Positions 21,713 to 33,443 are shown, numbered from the stretch's first letter. The stretch is DNA of 64,000 nucleotides from Heterostelium album PN500 (GCF_000004825.1 NW_008805073.1:1178001-1242000); one strand, 5' to 3'. The notes: a model not told the origin generated them from the sequence alone. Translations and numbers: made by a program.

Positions 21713-23116
21713 ATGAGCTCAACTATTAAATATCTTGTTGCAAGAGAGATCTTGGACAGTCGTGGTAATCCAACCGTTGAGGTAGATCTCTACACTGACC
21801 TCGGTATGTTCCGTGGTGCCGTTCCATCTGGTGCCTCTACCGGTGCATACGAAGCCGTCGAACTACGTGATGGTGACAAGAGACGTTACCTCGGTAAGGG
21901 TGTCACCAAAGCCTTGGACAACATTAGAACCATCATTGAGCCAGCTATCATCGGAAAGGAAGTCACTGACCAAGCCGGTATCGACAACTTGATGATCCGT
22001 ATGGATAAAACCGATAACAAAGCCAAGCTTGGTGCCAACGCTATCCTCGCTGTCAGTATGGCTGTCTGCCGTGCTGGTGCCGCCGCCAAGAAGGTCCCAC
22101 TCTACAAATATATCGCACAATTGGCCGGTCGTTCCGACACTGAGTTTATCGTGCCAGTTCCAGCATTCAATGTCATCAACGGTGGTAGTCATGCCGGTAA
22201 CCGTTTGGCCATGCAAGAGTTTATGATTCTCCCAGTTGGTGCTCCAAACTTCAAGGAGGCTCTCCGTTATGGTGCTGAGGTCTACCACGAACTAAAGAAC
22301 GTCATCAAGGACAAGTTTGGTCAAGATGCCATCAATGTTGGTGATGAGGGTGGTTTCGCTCCACCAATTCTCTCCAACAAGGAGGGTCTAGATTTGTTGG
22401 TCTCTGCCATCGAGCGTGCTGGTTACAAGGGTGACGTCAAGATCGGTATGGATTGTGCTGCCTCTGAGTTCTTAACCCCAAAGGGATACGATCTCGATTT
22501 CAAGACAAAGAATAACGACGGTTCTCAAGTCCTCTCTGGAGAGAAACTTGGTGATTTGTACAAAGATTTCATTCAAAATTATCCAATCGTTTCAATTGAA
22601 GATCCATTTGATCAAGTAAGTATCACAATGATGTTATATCATTTAATATAATATTCAATTTATACTAATGAATGCTTTCTTTTTTTTTTTTTTTTTTTGT
22701 AATAATAATAGGATGATTGGGAATCATATGCCAAGTTGACTGCTTCAACTCACGTCCAAATTGTTGGTGACGATTTATTGGTTACCAATCCAAAGAGAAT
22801 TCAAGAAGGTATTGAAAAGAAGGCTTGTAATGCTCTCTTGTTAAAGGTTAACCAAATCGGTACAGTCACTGAAAGTATCCAAGCCTGCAATCTTGCAAGA
22901 TCTGCTGGTTGGGGTGTCATGGTTTCTCACAGATCTGGTGAGACTGAGGATACTTTCATTGCTGACCTCGTCGTTGGTTTGGGTACCGGTCAAATCAAGA
23001 CTGGTGCTCCGTGCAGAAGTGAGAGACTTGCCAAGTACAACCAAATTTTGAGAATTGAAGAGGAAATCGTTAAAAACTCCAAGTTTGCTGGTGAAGATTT
23101 CAGAAACCCAAAATAA
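21713..23116 (+). CDS. eno: Enolase (phosphopyruvate hydratase)
   Basis: Exons 21713-22615 (301 codons) and 22712-23116 (134 codons plus stop) give 435 aa, the usual length. It converts 2-phosphoglycerate to phosphoenolpyruvate in cytosolic glycolysis. The sequence shows the catalytic loop '[17 protein letters not shown]', '[18 protein letters not shown]', 'GDEGGFAPP', the metal ligands in 'GMDCAASEF', '[11 protein letters not shown]' and 'VGDDLL', the catalytic Lys in '[14 protein letters not shown]', and '[16 protein letters not shown]'. The intron (GTAAGT...TAG) falls between DPFDQ and DDW in phase 0. Codon choice is strongly biased to C-ending codons, as for a highly expressed gene. Confidence 0.98.
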
Positions 23117-23495
23117 ATAAATCAAATTATAAATTATAAGATCATAATTCAGTGTCATTTCAAGTGTATTTTTGAAATCATGATTCAATGATGACGATCA
23201 TCAGATTCAAAACAATTCAATAATACAAAACAATTATTGTTATCAACAATAGTAATAAATAGTATAAAATCAGGTACCATTTGATTGGTGATGAATATGT
23301 TTATTTCTTCGAAAAAAAGGCATATGTTTTAAATTGGCTATCTGTTTTTTTTTTTATTAAAAGTTTGTGATATAGTAACCCCTAAATTTTAATTAAATTA
23401 TCTATTATATTATTTTAGGAGAATTTGGTATTGATTTGATTTCTTGGTTGTTTGTGGTAAATAAATAAAAAAAAATGGTTGATTTCGAAATATTA
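23117..23495. other. Intergenic between converging genes
   Basis: About 380 bp separating the 3' ends of enolase (plus) and golvesin (minus). It holds A/T runs; nothing else is visible. Confidence 0.5.
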
Positions 23496-25369
23496 TTAAT
23501 TGTATGCATAGTTATAGTTTTCATTTACATAGCTTGGTGCCAATCCTGGAATGTTATCGGTGGTTGGCCACATTGTGACTTTAATGGTGTCGGCTACAAC
23601 AATTTGACCGGCAGGAATGTTGGTATTGGAGATGTGTACCATTGGATTACTACCCTTGACGAAATAGAATGAATCCAAGAGAATCCAACGTGCTCCATAG
23701 TGTTGTTGATTAATTACATATTGTCTATTGTCATTGGATTGTGTTGCCACTGTGTAGATTGCGACGTTGGTTTGATTTAGAGCGGCTGGGAACCATACAC
23801 ACACCTCATAGAGACCGGTGGTGTTGATAGGAATCGTCCAGACAACACTGTACGGTGTAATGTTTCCACCGGCCATATAAAGATAGGTGTTATTGTATGC
23901 CTGTATCGATTGGCCTGTTTTCCAACCACCGGTTGGTGATACCGTTGCTTGAGCAGTGTCCATGATGATACGTGTCGGATTACCAGTGGTTAAATTCAGA
24001 CCGAGAATAAGATTCTCTGCGAAAATACCTAGAATCGAAGATTGGTATGGTGGATTTCCGAAATTTTGATAGCCATCGGTGAACGCTGACATAATCAATT
24101 CTCTTCCATTGGGTAGAATGACATGTGCAATCTCATTGACATCGGTTGAACTTGTACCGAGAACCGAGTGAAGTACAGATCCTGGTGGCAATCCAAATCC
24201 AAAAGAGGTGGCATCTGAAAATGTTTGTTCAGTCAACAAATCTGTCATATAGGCATCACCCTCTGGTACAACACCACCAAACACCACATAGAGCATCAAC
24301 AATGCAGAGTGAAGTGGATCCATTAAATTTGGTCCCATTATATTCTCTGCTATTAATTCACCATAAGAAGCACTACAATATATATTATTAATAAAATATA
24401 GATATATTTAATTTATAATTAAATCTCCTTACGTTGGACCGGAATTTGATGGATAAATCTTATTCATAATAGTTTGGTTACCTAATAATCCATAGGAATC
24501 AAGAAACTTCTCTACATACTTTCTGTTTTCTAGCCACTCGGCAAATCCAGTGTCATTTGCAAATTTAAAGAGTGCATTTGGTGCATGTGAAACAGTATCG
24601 ACTACTATTCCTGCATGTATTGAACTGTAATCGGTCATCATTGGTTGGGTTGCCACTTGCATACAATGTGGATCTTGATTTTGTCCTAAACACCAACTAG
24701 TAGTATGCATAATTTTATATATAGTAATAAATAATTAAATATTAATATCGATAAATAATAATAATAACGATGATTTGATTGTTGTTATTTCTCACAAACA
24801 TACTTTACAGCAGCAGCCAAAAATGGTAGATAAACACATCTCGATGCATTGGAGAGTGTATCTCCGTGAAAGGCAGCCAATGACCAAGATCCAACGGGGT
24901 TGAGTACGAGAATGGCGAAATCCAGTTTAGTAATGACACCTTGATGTATGTTTAAGAGATGAGCACGTGATGCCTCGGCAACCTGTTGAAGTTCTGGGTC
25001 GTTGATCACTACGAACGGTGTCTGGTTGCCTGGCATGTTATTGGCAGAGTAGTTACGACTGATGATAACGAGTGACACTACAATCGATGCCAAACAAATC
25101 ATTGCAACCAATGGCAACACCTGTTGTTTTATAGAGAATTTTCTTTTCGATTTCACTACCTTTAGAAATCTACTACTGCTATTGTGTGGAGAGGATGTTG
25201 GTGAAGTCATAGGTGATGCTTCTAACAACGAAGCGAATTCATCTTTGTTGATGTTGATATTGTTGCCAGTACCACCAACATTATTTATATTTCTATTGAA
25301 TATACTTCCAATTTCATTATTTAAACTATTATTATTATTATTATTTTCATCATTATTATTATTAAACAT
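23496..25369 (-). CDS. gol: Golvesin-like type II Golgi/vesicle membrane protein
   Basis: Three exons in phase: 25369-24804, 24696-24433 and 24372-23496 (568 aa). An Asn-rich cytosolic head is followed by one membrane anchor at about residues 85-107 ('VLPLVAMICLASIVVSLVII'), with basic residues before it, so the rest should be lumenal. The middle (~120-420) resembles the class A beta-lactamase-like fold ('LAAFHGDTLSNASRCVYLPF', 'MTDYSSIHAGIVVDTVS', 'LIMSAFTDGYQ'), but the Ser-x-x-Lys and Lys-Thr-Gly catalytic motifs are not there. The C-terminal ~130 residues form the golvesin-type carbohydrate-binding-like domain ('GGWKTGQSIQAYNN', 'GLYEVCVWFPAALNQTNVAI', 'IVVADTIKVTMWP'). D. discoideum golvesin marks Golgi and post-Golgi vesicles. 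Orthology rests on architecture. Confidence 0.85.
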
Positions 25370-25777
25370 TTTTTTATAAAATAATAATCAAGATATAATA
25401 AAAAAAATCTAATATTTTTTAATGATCTATATTTATTGATTTATAAACTAATTCTGTATATCTGTATTATTGAAATATAGTTCTTAATTGTATCTAATAT
25501 CTAATATCTAAAATATAAATTTATCTAAATATCTTATTCCATTTGATGATTTTACAAAAAGAATATAACAGAGGAACAATGAAAAAGCATTTATATTAAA
25601 AAAAAATGAAAAGTTGATAGAATCTTTAAAACATATCAATAATGGCATTTGATTTTTGGGCTTTGATTGTTTTTAACAAAATTTTTTCAAAAAAAAAAAA
25701 AAAAAAACGATTATAATTTTTAATATTAAAAGTTAAGATTCGGTTATTTATATATTTATATTTAGAGTACATAGATA
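25370..25777. promoter_or_regulatory. Divergent promoter region, golvesin / WD40-like gene
   Basis: About 400 bp of A/T-rich DNA between two divergent starts, with an A run at 25690-25707. No specific site recognised. Confidence 0.45.
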
Positions 25778-27052
25778 ATGGATGAAGTAATATCAACAAA
25801 TAATAACAATGGTGATGAAACTTCAACAAAACCATCGTGTACTATCTTTTGTTCAAAAGTAAAGTCATTCAATGGTGATGCAGTGTCACCTGCATTCCTA
25901 AACTCACAACGTGCTCTCATTGTAAGTGATACTCGATCGTTGGTTGCATCATCCAATCGTATCGTTCAGCTTGAGGTGGAATTCCCTGCCAATCCAGTAA
26001 AGCACTTCACAAAGATCGAAGGAATTCCAACACCGATCACCATCGAACAACTCTGCGAGACAGAGATTCCAAATCAACTAAAGTCAGAGATTCAATCGAT
26101 CGTTGCAAGCTCAAAGTACCAGAGAATCGGTGCAATCGATTCAAGAGGTGCATTTGAAATATTCAGCAATGAAGCATCTCAATTGAAATCACTCTATTCC
26201 GTCGGTGCCAATAGCTATGGTTCAAAGACGGAATCTGGTTGGTCGGGATTGTCGTTCGATCCAGTGGCAATCCAGAATGTTGCAGTCGCTCGTTACTTCC
26301 AACGTCAAGTTCATATCTTTGACACCGATAGACTCGCTACCACCTTTCACCTGACAAACAACCCGACACAGATTGCATACGTCCAACATCCGAGTAGTCA
26401 GCAATCGTTGTTGGCAGTGACAGAACACAATCAATTGAATATATACGATCCACGTTTGGCGCCACGCGATGCAATCGTTCAGAGATTCCAACCGACTGCC
26501 GATGTCCTCTACACTATTACCACCGATGGACAGAACGTTGCCGTTGGTGGAGCATCGCGTTCCGTGCACGTCTACGATTGTCGTCGTTGGACTAACCTCG
26601 GCAATTGGTCGAGCTGTTTGAAATACGAGATTACCAATGCACATTTCTCAAGCAAGTATCCCAGCGCCATATATCTTGGTGGTCTCGATTCAGAGATACT
26701 CGCTGGCGATTGGAATGGTTCGGGAACGACCGATCACTTTAGCGGACTCAGAGTGGATTCAAGATGGTTGGGAATCAGCAAACTTAAAGGAAAAGAAACA
26801 TTGTTTGGATTGACAGGATCAGGTTCTGTTTATTGGGTACACGATGTAGATAGACTATACACACCTCCACCACCAAAATCAAAGAAACATACATTAAATA
26901 ACAAAGAGAAACCATCGAAAAAGGAAAAACAACAACAAAAACAACAAAATAAAAAAGTAAAGACAGATTCAACAACAACAGAATCAACAGAAGAATCAAC
27001 AACAACAACAAAAGAACAACAGAATATAGAGAATGAAAAAGTAAACCAATAA
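25778..27052 (+). CDS. WD40-like repeat protein
   Basis: A single exon of 424 codons. Residues ~45-365 make a beta-propeller pattern with weak WD repeats: 'VAVARYFQRQVHIFDTDRL', 'LLAVTEHNQLNIYDPRL', 'NVAVGGASRSVHVYDCRRW' and 'SEILAGDWNG'. Each block ends in (I/V)(Y/F)D in place of the canonical WD. The C-terminal 60 residues are a Lys/Gln/Thr-rich low-complexity tail with possible nuclear-localisation clusters ('KSKKHTLNNKEKPSKKEK'). There is no membrane segment. Similar single-copy WD40-like proteins occur in plants and protists, with no settled function; a scaffold role is the only safe inference. Confidence 0.82.
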   Translation: MDEVISTNNNNGDETSTKPSCTIFCSKVKSFNGDAVSPAFLNSQRALIVSDTRSLVASSNRIVQLEVEFPANPVKHFTKIEGIPTPITIEQLCETEIPNQLKSEIQSIVASSKYQRIGAIDSRGAFEIFSNEASQLKSLYSVGANSYGSKTESGWSGLSFDPVAIQNVAVARYFQRQVHIFDTDRLATTFHLTNNPTQIAYVQHPSSQQSLLAVTEHNQLNIYDPRLAPRDAIVQRFQPTADVLYTITTDGQNVAVGGASRSVHVYDCRRWTNLGNWSSCLKYEITNAHFSSKYPSAIYLGGLDSEILAGDWNGSGTTDHFSGLRVDSRWLGISKLKGKETLFGLTGSGSVYWVHDVDRLYTPPPPKSKKHTLNNKEKPSKKEKQQQKQQNKKVKTDSTTTESTEESTTTTKEQQNIENEKVNQ

Positions 27053-27368
27053 TAATATAAAATATATGTTTATTTATTTACATTTTGGAATAAAATGATA
27101 AGAAGAAGAAGAAGTAGAGTGGTAGATTGATTAACTGATCATATTTAAAATATGAACTTAATTAATAAAAGATTATTTAACAAAAAAAAAGGAAAAAGAA
27201 ACAACAAGTTTCGATAAAATAATATATTATTATTGTTGTTATTTGGATTGATTAATAATATTATTTAGTTTGTTGTTTTAATATTATATATACTGGAGAT
27301 TTTCTAAAAATTGTAGTTGTATGATTTAAATTGATTATGTATTTACTTCTTATTATTAATATTATCAT

Positions 27369-28269
27369 TTAAAATAATAAAAATAACCAACTTCTCAAGA
27401 CAAAAAGTAAAATGAATTCAGTTACCAAAACACCAAATACCAAAAAGCTGAGTAATGCTTTCCAGGTGAAGATTACTTTCCATTGTCCAATGGCATTAAC
27501 TCTAAAGGTTGATTCATAATAGGACATATTAAATACTTGATTGGAAATTGGCATATAAAGATACATAGCATCTTCATCTTCTACCCTTTGATCCAACAAT
27601 GCAATCACTTGTTGACTATGTAAATCTACTAATTGATATCTATTTTCTTCACCATAATTTATATTATCTTTGAAAGTTATTAATATTAAGAAATTTTTTA
27701 AATTAAAATTTGGTTGATTGAACTTACATTTTCTTGAAACAGCCTGTCTACCATAACTTAAGAATATACAAGATCTAGAGTGATAGATCAATAGAATAAG
27801 TTGGAATACCAATGGAGTCATTAAGAAAACAATATAGGCAAATGGTTTCATTGAATTGCTTCCAGTGATGAACAACACCCAGAATGTAAGAATCGATGGT
27901 AGAATAAATAGGAATAAAAGTATTGGGTGGAACAGGAAAATGAACTTCATTAGGAAACCTGTTGGACGTGGTGGCTCTGTTAAAACATTCTTGAATACAT
28001 TGGTCTGTGCGAACTGGTGATGTATTCTCTTAACATTGGCTGGATTAGGACTCAAATAATATTGTAAATCATCTTGTTGTGTATCTATTAAGTAATGGTT
28101 GAATCAATTTGGAAATTAATCATCTGGAAATCAACCAACCATCAAACCAATCTGTTTTAATATTATAATATTTACCAATTAAATTCTTAAACTCTATAGA
28201 TGTTTCAAGTTCCAATGATTTATCTAAATTTTTAGATTCGAAAACAAATTGGTTATCAATTGCTTGCAT
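27369..28269 (-). CDS. Small multi-pass membrane protein, unknown family
   Basis: Three exons fit in phase: 28269-28176, 28084-27728 and 27667-27369 (249 aa). The second intron (GTAAGT...AAAG, 60 bp) is itself open, so it could be retained to add 20 residues. A ~70-residue cytosolic N-terminus is followed by hydrophobic segments 'FIFLFHPILLFLFILPSILT', 'FAYIVFLMTPLVFQLILLIY' and, at the C-terminus, 'LLSFLVFGVLVTEFILLFVL'. A ~70-residue soluble loop between them contains 'YQLVDLHSQQVIALLDQRVE'. There is no signal peptide. I do not recognise the family. It converges with the WD40-like gene about 320 bp away. Confidence 0.78.
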
Positions 28270-29764
28270 TATTTATTTATTTATATATAGGTTTAAAAAT
28301 AAAACCCAAAGTCTTTTATAGTAATATCGGATTACTACTATAGTTATTTATAAATTTATATGACTTTGTTTTTTTTTTATTTGTTTTATTATAATTATTT
28401 TGAAGTCAAACAAAAGTACAAGCAATAACAACAACAATAACAATAACAATTGTTCAAACCATTAAATAAAAAAAAAAGAAGAATAATTTAATTTAATGAA
28501 TGTTGTGTTGTTGTGTGACTCTCTTATTTATTTTTAGTATATCCAATTAATAAACATATGATTGTCTACATTGTTCATTATTCAACTCATTTTGTTTGTA
28601 TGTTTGTTATCACATTAAACAAGCCAAAGTAACATTAGAATGAGATGAAAGTAGAGAGGGTGGTGGGTTTGACAAAAATGAAGAAAACAAAAAAAACAAA
28701 GGTTTAATGTCCGATAGAGTGTGTTCTCATTATTATTGTTATGATTATGTGTTTATTTAAATAACAATGTGTATTGAAGAACAACAACAAAAAAAACACA
28801 ACATATATTTTCAAACTTTGTGAGGTTTTTTTAATCTAAATTATGAGAGATTTCGATCTGAACCTTTAACATTTCTATATAAATTTAAATACTATAAATA
28901 AGAATTAAGATAAATGTAATTCTGTTTACAAAAACAAATGATAAAATTACAACCTTATTTTATTTTTATTAAACTACAAATAATAATATAAACTAAAGTT
29001 ATTATCTTAGAAAAGATGTCTAAAACTTTTTTCATTTATTTTTCATGCATGGTGAATAGTTAAGAGTTCAATTTTATAAATTATTTTAAATTGAATCAAT
29101 TCTCTTTTATATTTTTATTATTTTTATATTTAAAAAAATTGTGATTTCCAATCATTAAAGTTCTTTTGATCTAATATGATATATCTGATTTTGAAAGAAG
29201 CCTAATATTTTTAAGAGATATCTTGAATTAAATTGAAATTTAATCGTTGATTCTAGTTTTATAATATCTAATACTAATAGATATCCTGTTTTGAATAAAA
29301 ATCAAAAAGTTAGTAACTTCCTCTATGACATTACTAGTTTCTATTTTCAATGTCGTGATATATTAAATCAATAAATTAAACATAATGAATTGAAATTTAC
29401 CACACCGAAAAATAATCAAACATTTACAAATTAGTCATTTCATGATGAATGATTTTTTATTAAAAAAAAAAAAAAACAAATTACAATCGTGTGTGTTTGT
29501 TTGGAAAGATACATATTGCTGCAGATTTATCCTCTTTAACAATAAAATATATTTATTATCTTTATTCCATTTATTATTATATAAATAAGTAATTTATTCT
29601 TTTTTTTTAATTTGACGTTTTCATTTGTTTTTTTTTGGATATTTTTTTAAGCAAAACTTTTTGGTGATAGTTATTTATATTTGTTTATATCTTCTTCTTT
29701 TTAATCAGTTTTGTAAAATAATAATAATATATATATAAGATATTATAAATTAGTAATAATAATA
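28270..29764. other. Intergenic, A/T-rich
   Basis: 1.5 kb between divergent genes (membrane protein on minus, PEX11 on plus). CAA/ACA-rich tracts at 28418-28450, (TA)n at 29727-29737. No open frame worth calling and no RNA gene recognised. Confidence 0.5.
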
Positions 29765-30469
29765 ATGGCAGGATTATCGAAAACCGTTATTAGTATGAAC
29801 TCTTTTGTTGAGAGTTTAGTAAAGTTGTTTGCACAGACTACCGGTAAAGACAAGTTGGTAAAGATTCTGCAGTATGGCGCTAAGCTGTTTGGTTATTTGT
29901 GTCAACAGAGAAAGATGGCACACTGGGCCGGTGTCTGGAAAAAGATTGAAGCGTCGGCAGGTGGCTCGAGAAAGGTGTGGCGTTTGGGTAACACGTTTGC
30001 AGAGCAACAAAAGATTCTACAGTTAGTAAAGGCAGGCAATGTCTTCCAGTTTCTCAACTTGCTGGCGTTGTTCCGTCAGACTGGAATGTACTTCTACTGG
30101 GTGTTTGACCATCTCTCGTGGTCTACAACCGTCGGAATCACCAAGCTCGACACCGCCAAGCTCGGATGGTACTCGAGTGTCAGCTGGTTCCTCGGACTGG
30201 TCTGCTCGATCATCATCGATGTCAACTCGCTCAACCAGACACTCAGAAAAGAGCACGCACTCCTCACACAGACAACAACAGGCGAGAACAACGAGCAACT
30301 ACTAGCTGTACAAAAGAAAAAGAACGAACTTTACCTCAACTGTATAAAGAACGGTGCCGACGCTGTCATCGCCGCCAATCTCTTGAAATTCTACCAAACA
30401 TCACAAGGTACCGTTGGTATCTGTGGTTTAATCTCTGCATTTATTGGTGCATATCAAATTTGGAAATAG
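29765..30469 (+). CDS. pex11: Peroxisomal membrane protein PEX11
   Basis: A single exon of 234 codons, the usual PEX11 length (about 230-250). PEX11 binds and curves the peroxisomal membrane and drives elongation before division. Family features visible: an N-terminal amphipathic region 'GKDKLVKILQYGAKLFGYL' that matches the typical 'RDK..R..QY..R', then 'RKVWRLGNTF', 'GMYFYWVFDHLSW', and hydrophobic segments at about 145-162 ('SSVSWFLGLVCSIIID') and the C-terminus ('TVGICGLISAFIGAYQIW'). Codons are GC-rich compared with the flanks. It converges on the b5-reductase gene, 160 bp away. Confidence 0.95.
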   Translation: MAGLSKTVISMNSFVESLVKLFAQTTGKDKLVKILQYGAKLFGYLCQQRKMAHWAGVWKKIEASAGGSRKVWRLGNTFAEQQKILQLVKAGNVFQFLNLLALFRQTGMYFYWVFDHLSWSTTVGITKLDTAKLGWYSSVSWFLGLVCSIIIDVNSLNQTLRKEHALLTQTTTGENNEQLLAVQKKKNELYLNCIKNGADAVIAANLLKFYQTSQGTVGICGLISAFIGAYQIWK

Positions 30470-30632
30470 ATAATTAAAAAATAAAATAAAATAAAAAAAC
30501 AATTATAATATAACTGATAAAAGATATATATACATTATACTTTAAAGAATAAGATTAAGAATGAATAATAGTTAAGGTAATAGTACAATATTATTATTTG
30601 TTTGTTTATTAATGATAGATTACTGTTATTAT

Positions 30633-32105
30633 TTATTCTAGTATATGAAGTATATTGTTGTTGGTTGTGAATCCTATGGTTTCTATCAGTTGTTGTATCG
30701 ATTGATTGAATGACTTTGGACCACAGATTAATACTTCAAAGTTATCAATCTTTATATCACGATGATTGGTTAATATCTTTATTAATGATTCTTGGTTTAT
30801 TCTACTTCCATATAATATATTATTTACTTTATCAACGCTATTATTATTATTGTTGTTTGATTGTTGTGTTATTACATAGTAAATCGATACTTTATCACTA
30901 TTATTCTTTTGTAATTCATCTAATTCATTCTTTAACAATATATCTTCACTTGTTTTATTTGAATAAATAAGTATGAATTTTGGTATTGATTTACTATTAT
31001 TATTATTACTATTATTGCTATTATTATATAATGATTTCATTGTTTGTAACATTGGAGTAATACCAGTACCACCAGCAATACCAATGATATAATCTTTGGT
31101 GAAACTCGATAGATTGAATGTTTGGTTTGTTTCTATTGGTCCTCTAAGCATCAATTCATCACCTACATTTAATTCAACTATTTGTTTTGCAATACCTTCT
31201 TTATATCCCTGTATTGATTGATTGATTGATTGATCATTTAATATATTAATATAAAAATAAAAATAAATAGTATAACTTGCTAGACATACCTTTATAATGA
31301 ATTGTATATAATATTGACTATCTCTTTGAACAACATCAATTGGAGTATAACTTCTATATAGATCATCATTGACAGTTGTCAAACTAACATGTGTCAGTGG
31401 TGTAGTCCAATTAGCTATCTTTGGTGCTTTCACCTCTATTAAATAAGAATCATGTGATATCTTTTGTTTATAGGTAATCGTTGTTTTAGTTGGTTCAATC
31501 TTTACTATATTATTATTGTTATTTTGTGTTGTTGTTGTCAATGTTGTTGTTGTACTACTTGGATATATTATAGTTGTATTACTATTATTTGAAACATCTG
31601 AAATTGATAATGTTGTCATCGATGCTGTTGTAATATTAGTTGATGTAGCGGTAGGTGTGATTATTGTTGTACTTTTAGTAGGCATCTTAAATGGTGATGT
31701 ATTATTATTATTATTATTATTGATACCGTTTGGTTTCAAAGTAGAAGAAGAAGTACTCGATGTTGATGATGATGATGATGAAGAAGGTGCACTACCTTTG
31801 ACTTTACCAATGATGAAACACTCTAGAATTAACTTGGCATTACGAGAGTGATACATCGCTTCAAAGTCGTTGGTTGCATTCTGACCGGCACAACGAAACA
31901 GTAGATTGAAACCACCGGGATGCAGCGGCAGATATGCAGTTAGATCATAGACATATCCATTGACTACCGTCCAGAAATCATTCTTTTGTGTGTGTTTGCT
32001 TACTTCATCCCATGTATATACAGTGTTACTATTGATCTCACCATACTTTGCAAGTGATTGCTCAGCTATCTTTTTTATTTTTTCACTAACTGTATTTCTA
32101 TACAT
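30633..32105 (-). CDS. Cytochrome b5 / cytochrome b5 reductase fusion
   Basis: Exons 32105-31290 and 31208-30633 join over a GTATGT...ACAG intron (81 bp, itself open), giving 463 aa. An N-terminal cytochrome b5 domain (~17-105) has the heme motif 'YLPLHPGGFNLL' and the second ligand in 'AMYHSRN'. A ~100-residue Ser/Thr/Asn linker follows. The C-terminal ferredoxin-reductase-like domain has the FAD motif 'RSYTPI', the NAD(P)H site 'GIAGGTGITPMLQTM', and a terminal 'VLICGPKSFN'. It should pass electrons from NAD(P)H through FAD to the heme. NCB5OR (CYB5R4) has a CS domain between the two; here I see only low-complexity linker, so it may be a CS-less relative. No membrane anchor is visible, so it should be soluble. 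Confidence 0.93.
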   Translation of the reverse strand: MYRNTVSEKIKKIAEQSLAKYGEINSNTVYTWDEVSKHTQKNDFWTVVNGYVYDLTAYLPLHPGGFNLLFRCAGQNATNDFEAMYHSRNAKLILECFIIGKVKGSAPSSSSSSSTSSTSSSTLKPNGINNNNNNNTSPFKMPTKSTTIITPTATSTNITTASMTTLSISDVSNNSNTTIIYPSSTTTTLTTTTQNNNNNIVKIEPTKTTITYKQKISHDSYLIEVKAPKIANWTTPLTHVSLTTVNDDLYRSYTPIDVVQRDSQYYIQFIIKVCLASYTIYFYFYINILNDQSINQSIQGYKEGIAKQIVELNVGDELMLRGPIETNQTFNLSSFTKDYIIGIAGGTGITPMLQTMKSLYNNSNNSNNNNSKSIPKFILIYSNKTSEDILLKNELDELQKNNSDKVSIYYVITQQSNNNNNNSVDKVNNILYGSRINQESLIKILTNHRDIKIDNFEVLICGPKSFNQSIQQLIETIGFTTNNNILHILE

Positions 32106-32353
32106 TCATTCAAAACTGCGTGCGTTAATATTAATCATGAACAAAGTCAATGTCATTACACAATCCGACATGCCGATTTAAATCTATGTTTTTTTTAGAC
32201 GAAAAAAGAAAAATAAAAAAATTAATTTTTCAAGATATACATAATAATTATGTGTAATTTCTTTCAATAAAATAAAATTGGAAAAAGAATAAAAAATAAA
32301 AATAAATAATTTATTTTAAAATGTTGAACAAAATTGTTATTTTATTTATTTAT

Positions 32354-33443
32354 TTAGTTAAAAATTGATAATCCATATTCATCATATTGACTCTTGGAAA
32401 CAAAGTGGTTTTTTACAAAACCTGAGGAGGAAGATAACATTGATCCACCTAACCAACTTAGATATCCTCTAGCTGGATGTTCAAAAATTCTTATTTTTGT
32501 TTTTCCAGTGACTGTGGATTGCAATTTGTTTTCTAAATGATCTTTGAATCCATTCATCATTGTAGTACCACCTGAAAGAACAATATTTCCAAAGAGTTCA
32601 TTCTGTAATTCCTCTCCACAAGAACTAATTGATTCTTCTATTAGACTTTCAACGGTTGCCGTTTCAATTCCCATAAAAGAAGGTTGAAGTAAATCATCTA
32701 GGCCGTTTGTCAATTCATTACCACCCAATGAAATAGTCTTGCCATCTGGTAAAGTGTATTTATGTGAACTCTCCAAATTCTCTTTAAGATCACAAATGCT
32801 TTTGGTTGATAACTTTAGTCCTTTAAAAGATAAGAGTTTATCTAATCTTTCATTTAGAATTCCTCCACCAAAGTTTGAATTTAAAATGGAGTAGTCTATT
32901 GGGTTTCCATTAAAGATTGGAACTACTTGTGAAATATCATGCCCACAGTCAACTACCAAACCATTGGAAAGACCTGTTGGGTACAAAGACAGTGATGTTT
33001 GTTTACCAATGTGAATAGATGATACCTGGAATACATCGAAAGCAATTGATATCATCTTTTCTCTATGCGATTTATTAATAATGGATGGTTCAGTTATTAA
33101 TAATGAACATTCTGATGGGGATACCTTTAATTTATTAAAGAAAATATCTCCAAATAACTGTTCGACCCCAAATAAATCCGATACTCTTCCATTCTTAATA
33201 GGAACTATCACCGCCATTTGATCATCATTTACATTAACATCTTCTCCTACATATGTTTTCATTGGTTCATCAACATGTTTTCCTATTAGAGTAGGAAAAA
33301 CATATTTTGGGAATGATTCTCCTGCAATTCCTGACTTAGTTAAACTAGATCCCTTTATATTTATATAAATAAAAATGATTATTTTAAACTTGAATTTTTA
33401 TATTAAAAAAACTTACACAATCAATTACAATAGTTGGATTCAT
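32354..33443 (-). CDS. Divergent actin / actin-related protein
   Basis: Exon 1 (33443-33417) encodes nine residues ending 'VIDC'; exon 2 (33352-32354) completes 341 aa. The junction restores the first phosphate loop 'DCGSSLTKSGIAG' (actin: DNGSGMCKAGFAG). Phosphate loop 2 is 'VVDCGHDISQVVPIFNG', and the nucleotide/hinge motif is 'VLSGGTTMMNGF'. The end 'KSQYDEYGLSIFN' parallels actin's 'KQEYDESGP'. It is about 35 residues shorter than the 375-residue actin, and the D-loop area is poorly conserved. It may be a dictyostelid-specific divergent actin and not one of Arp2, Arp3 or the nuclear Arps. ATP binding is likely; polymerisation is uncertain. Confidence 0.85.
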
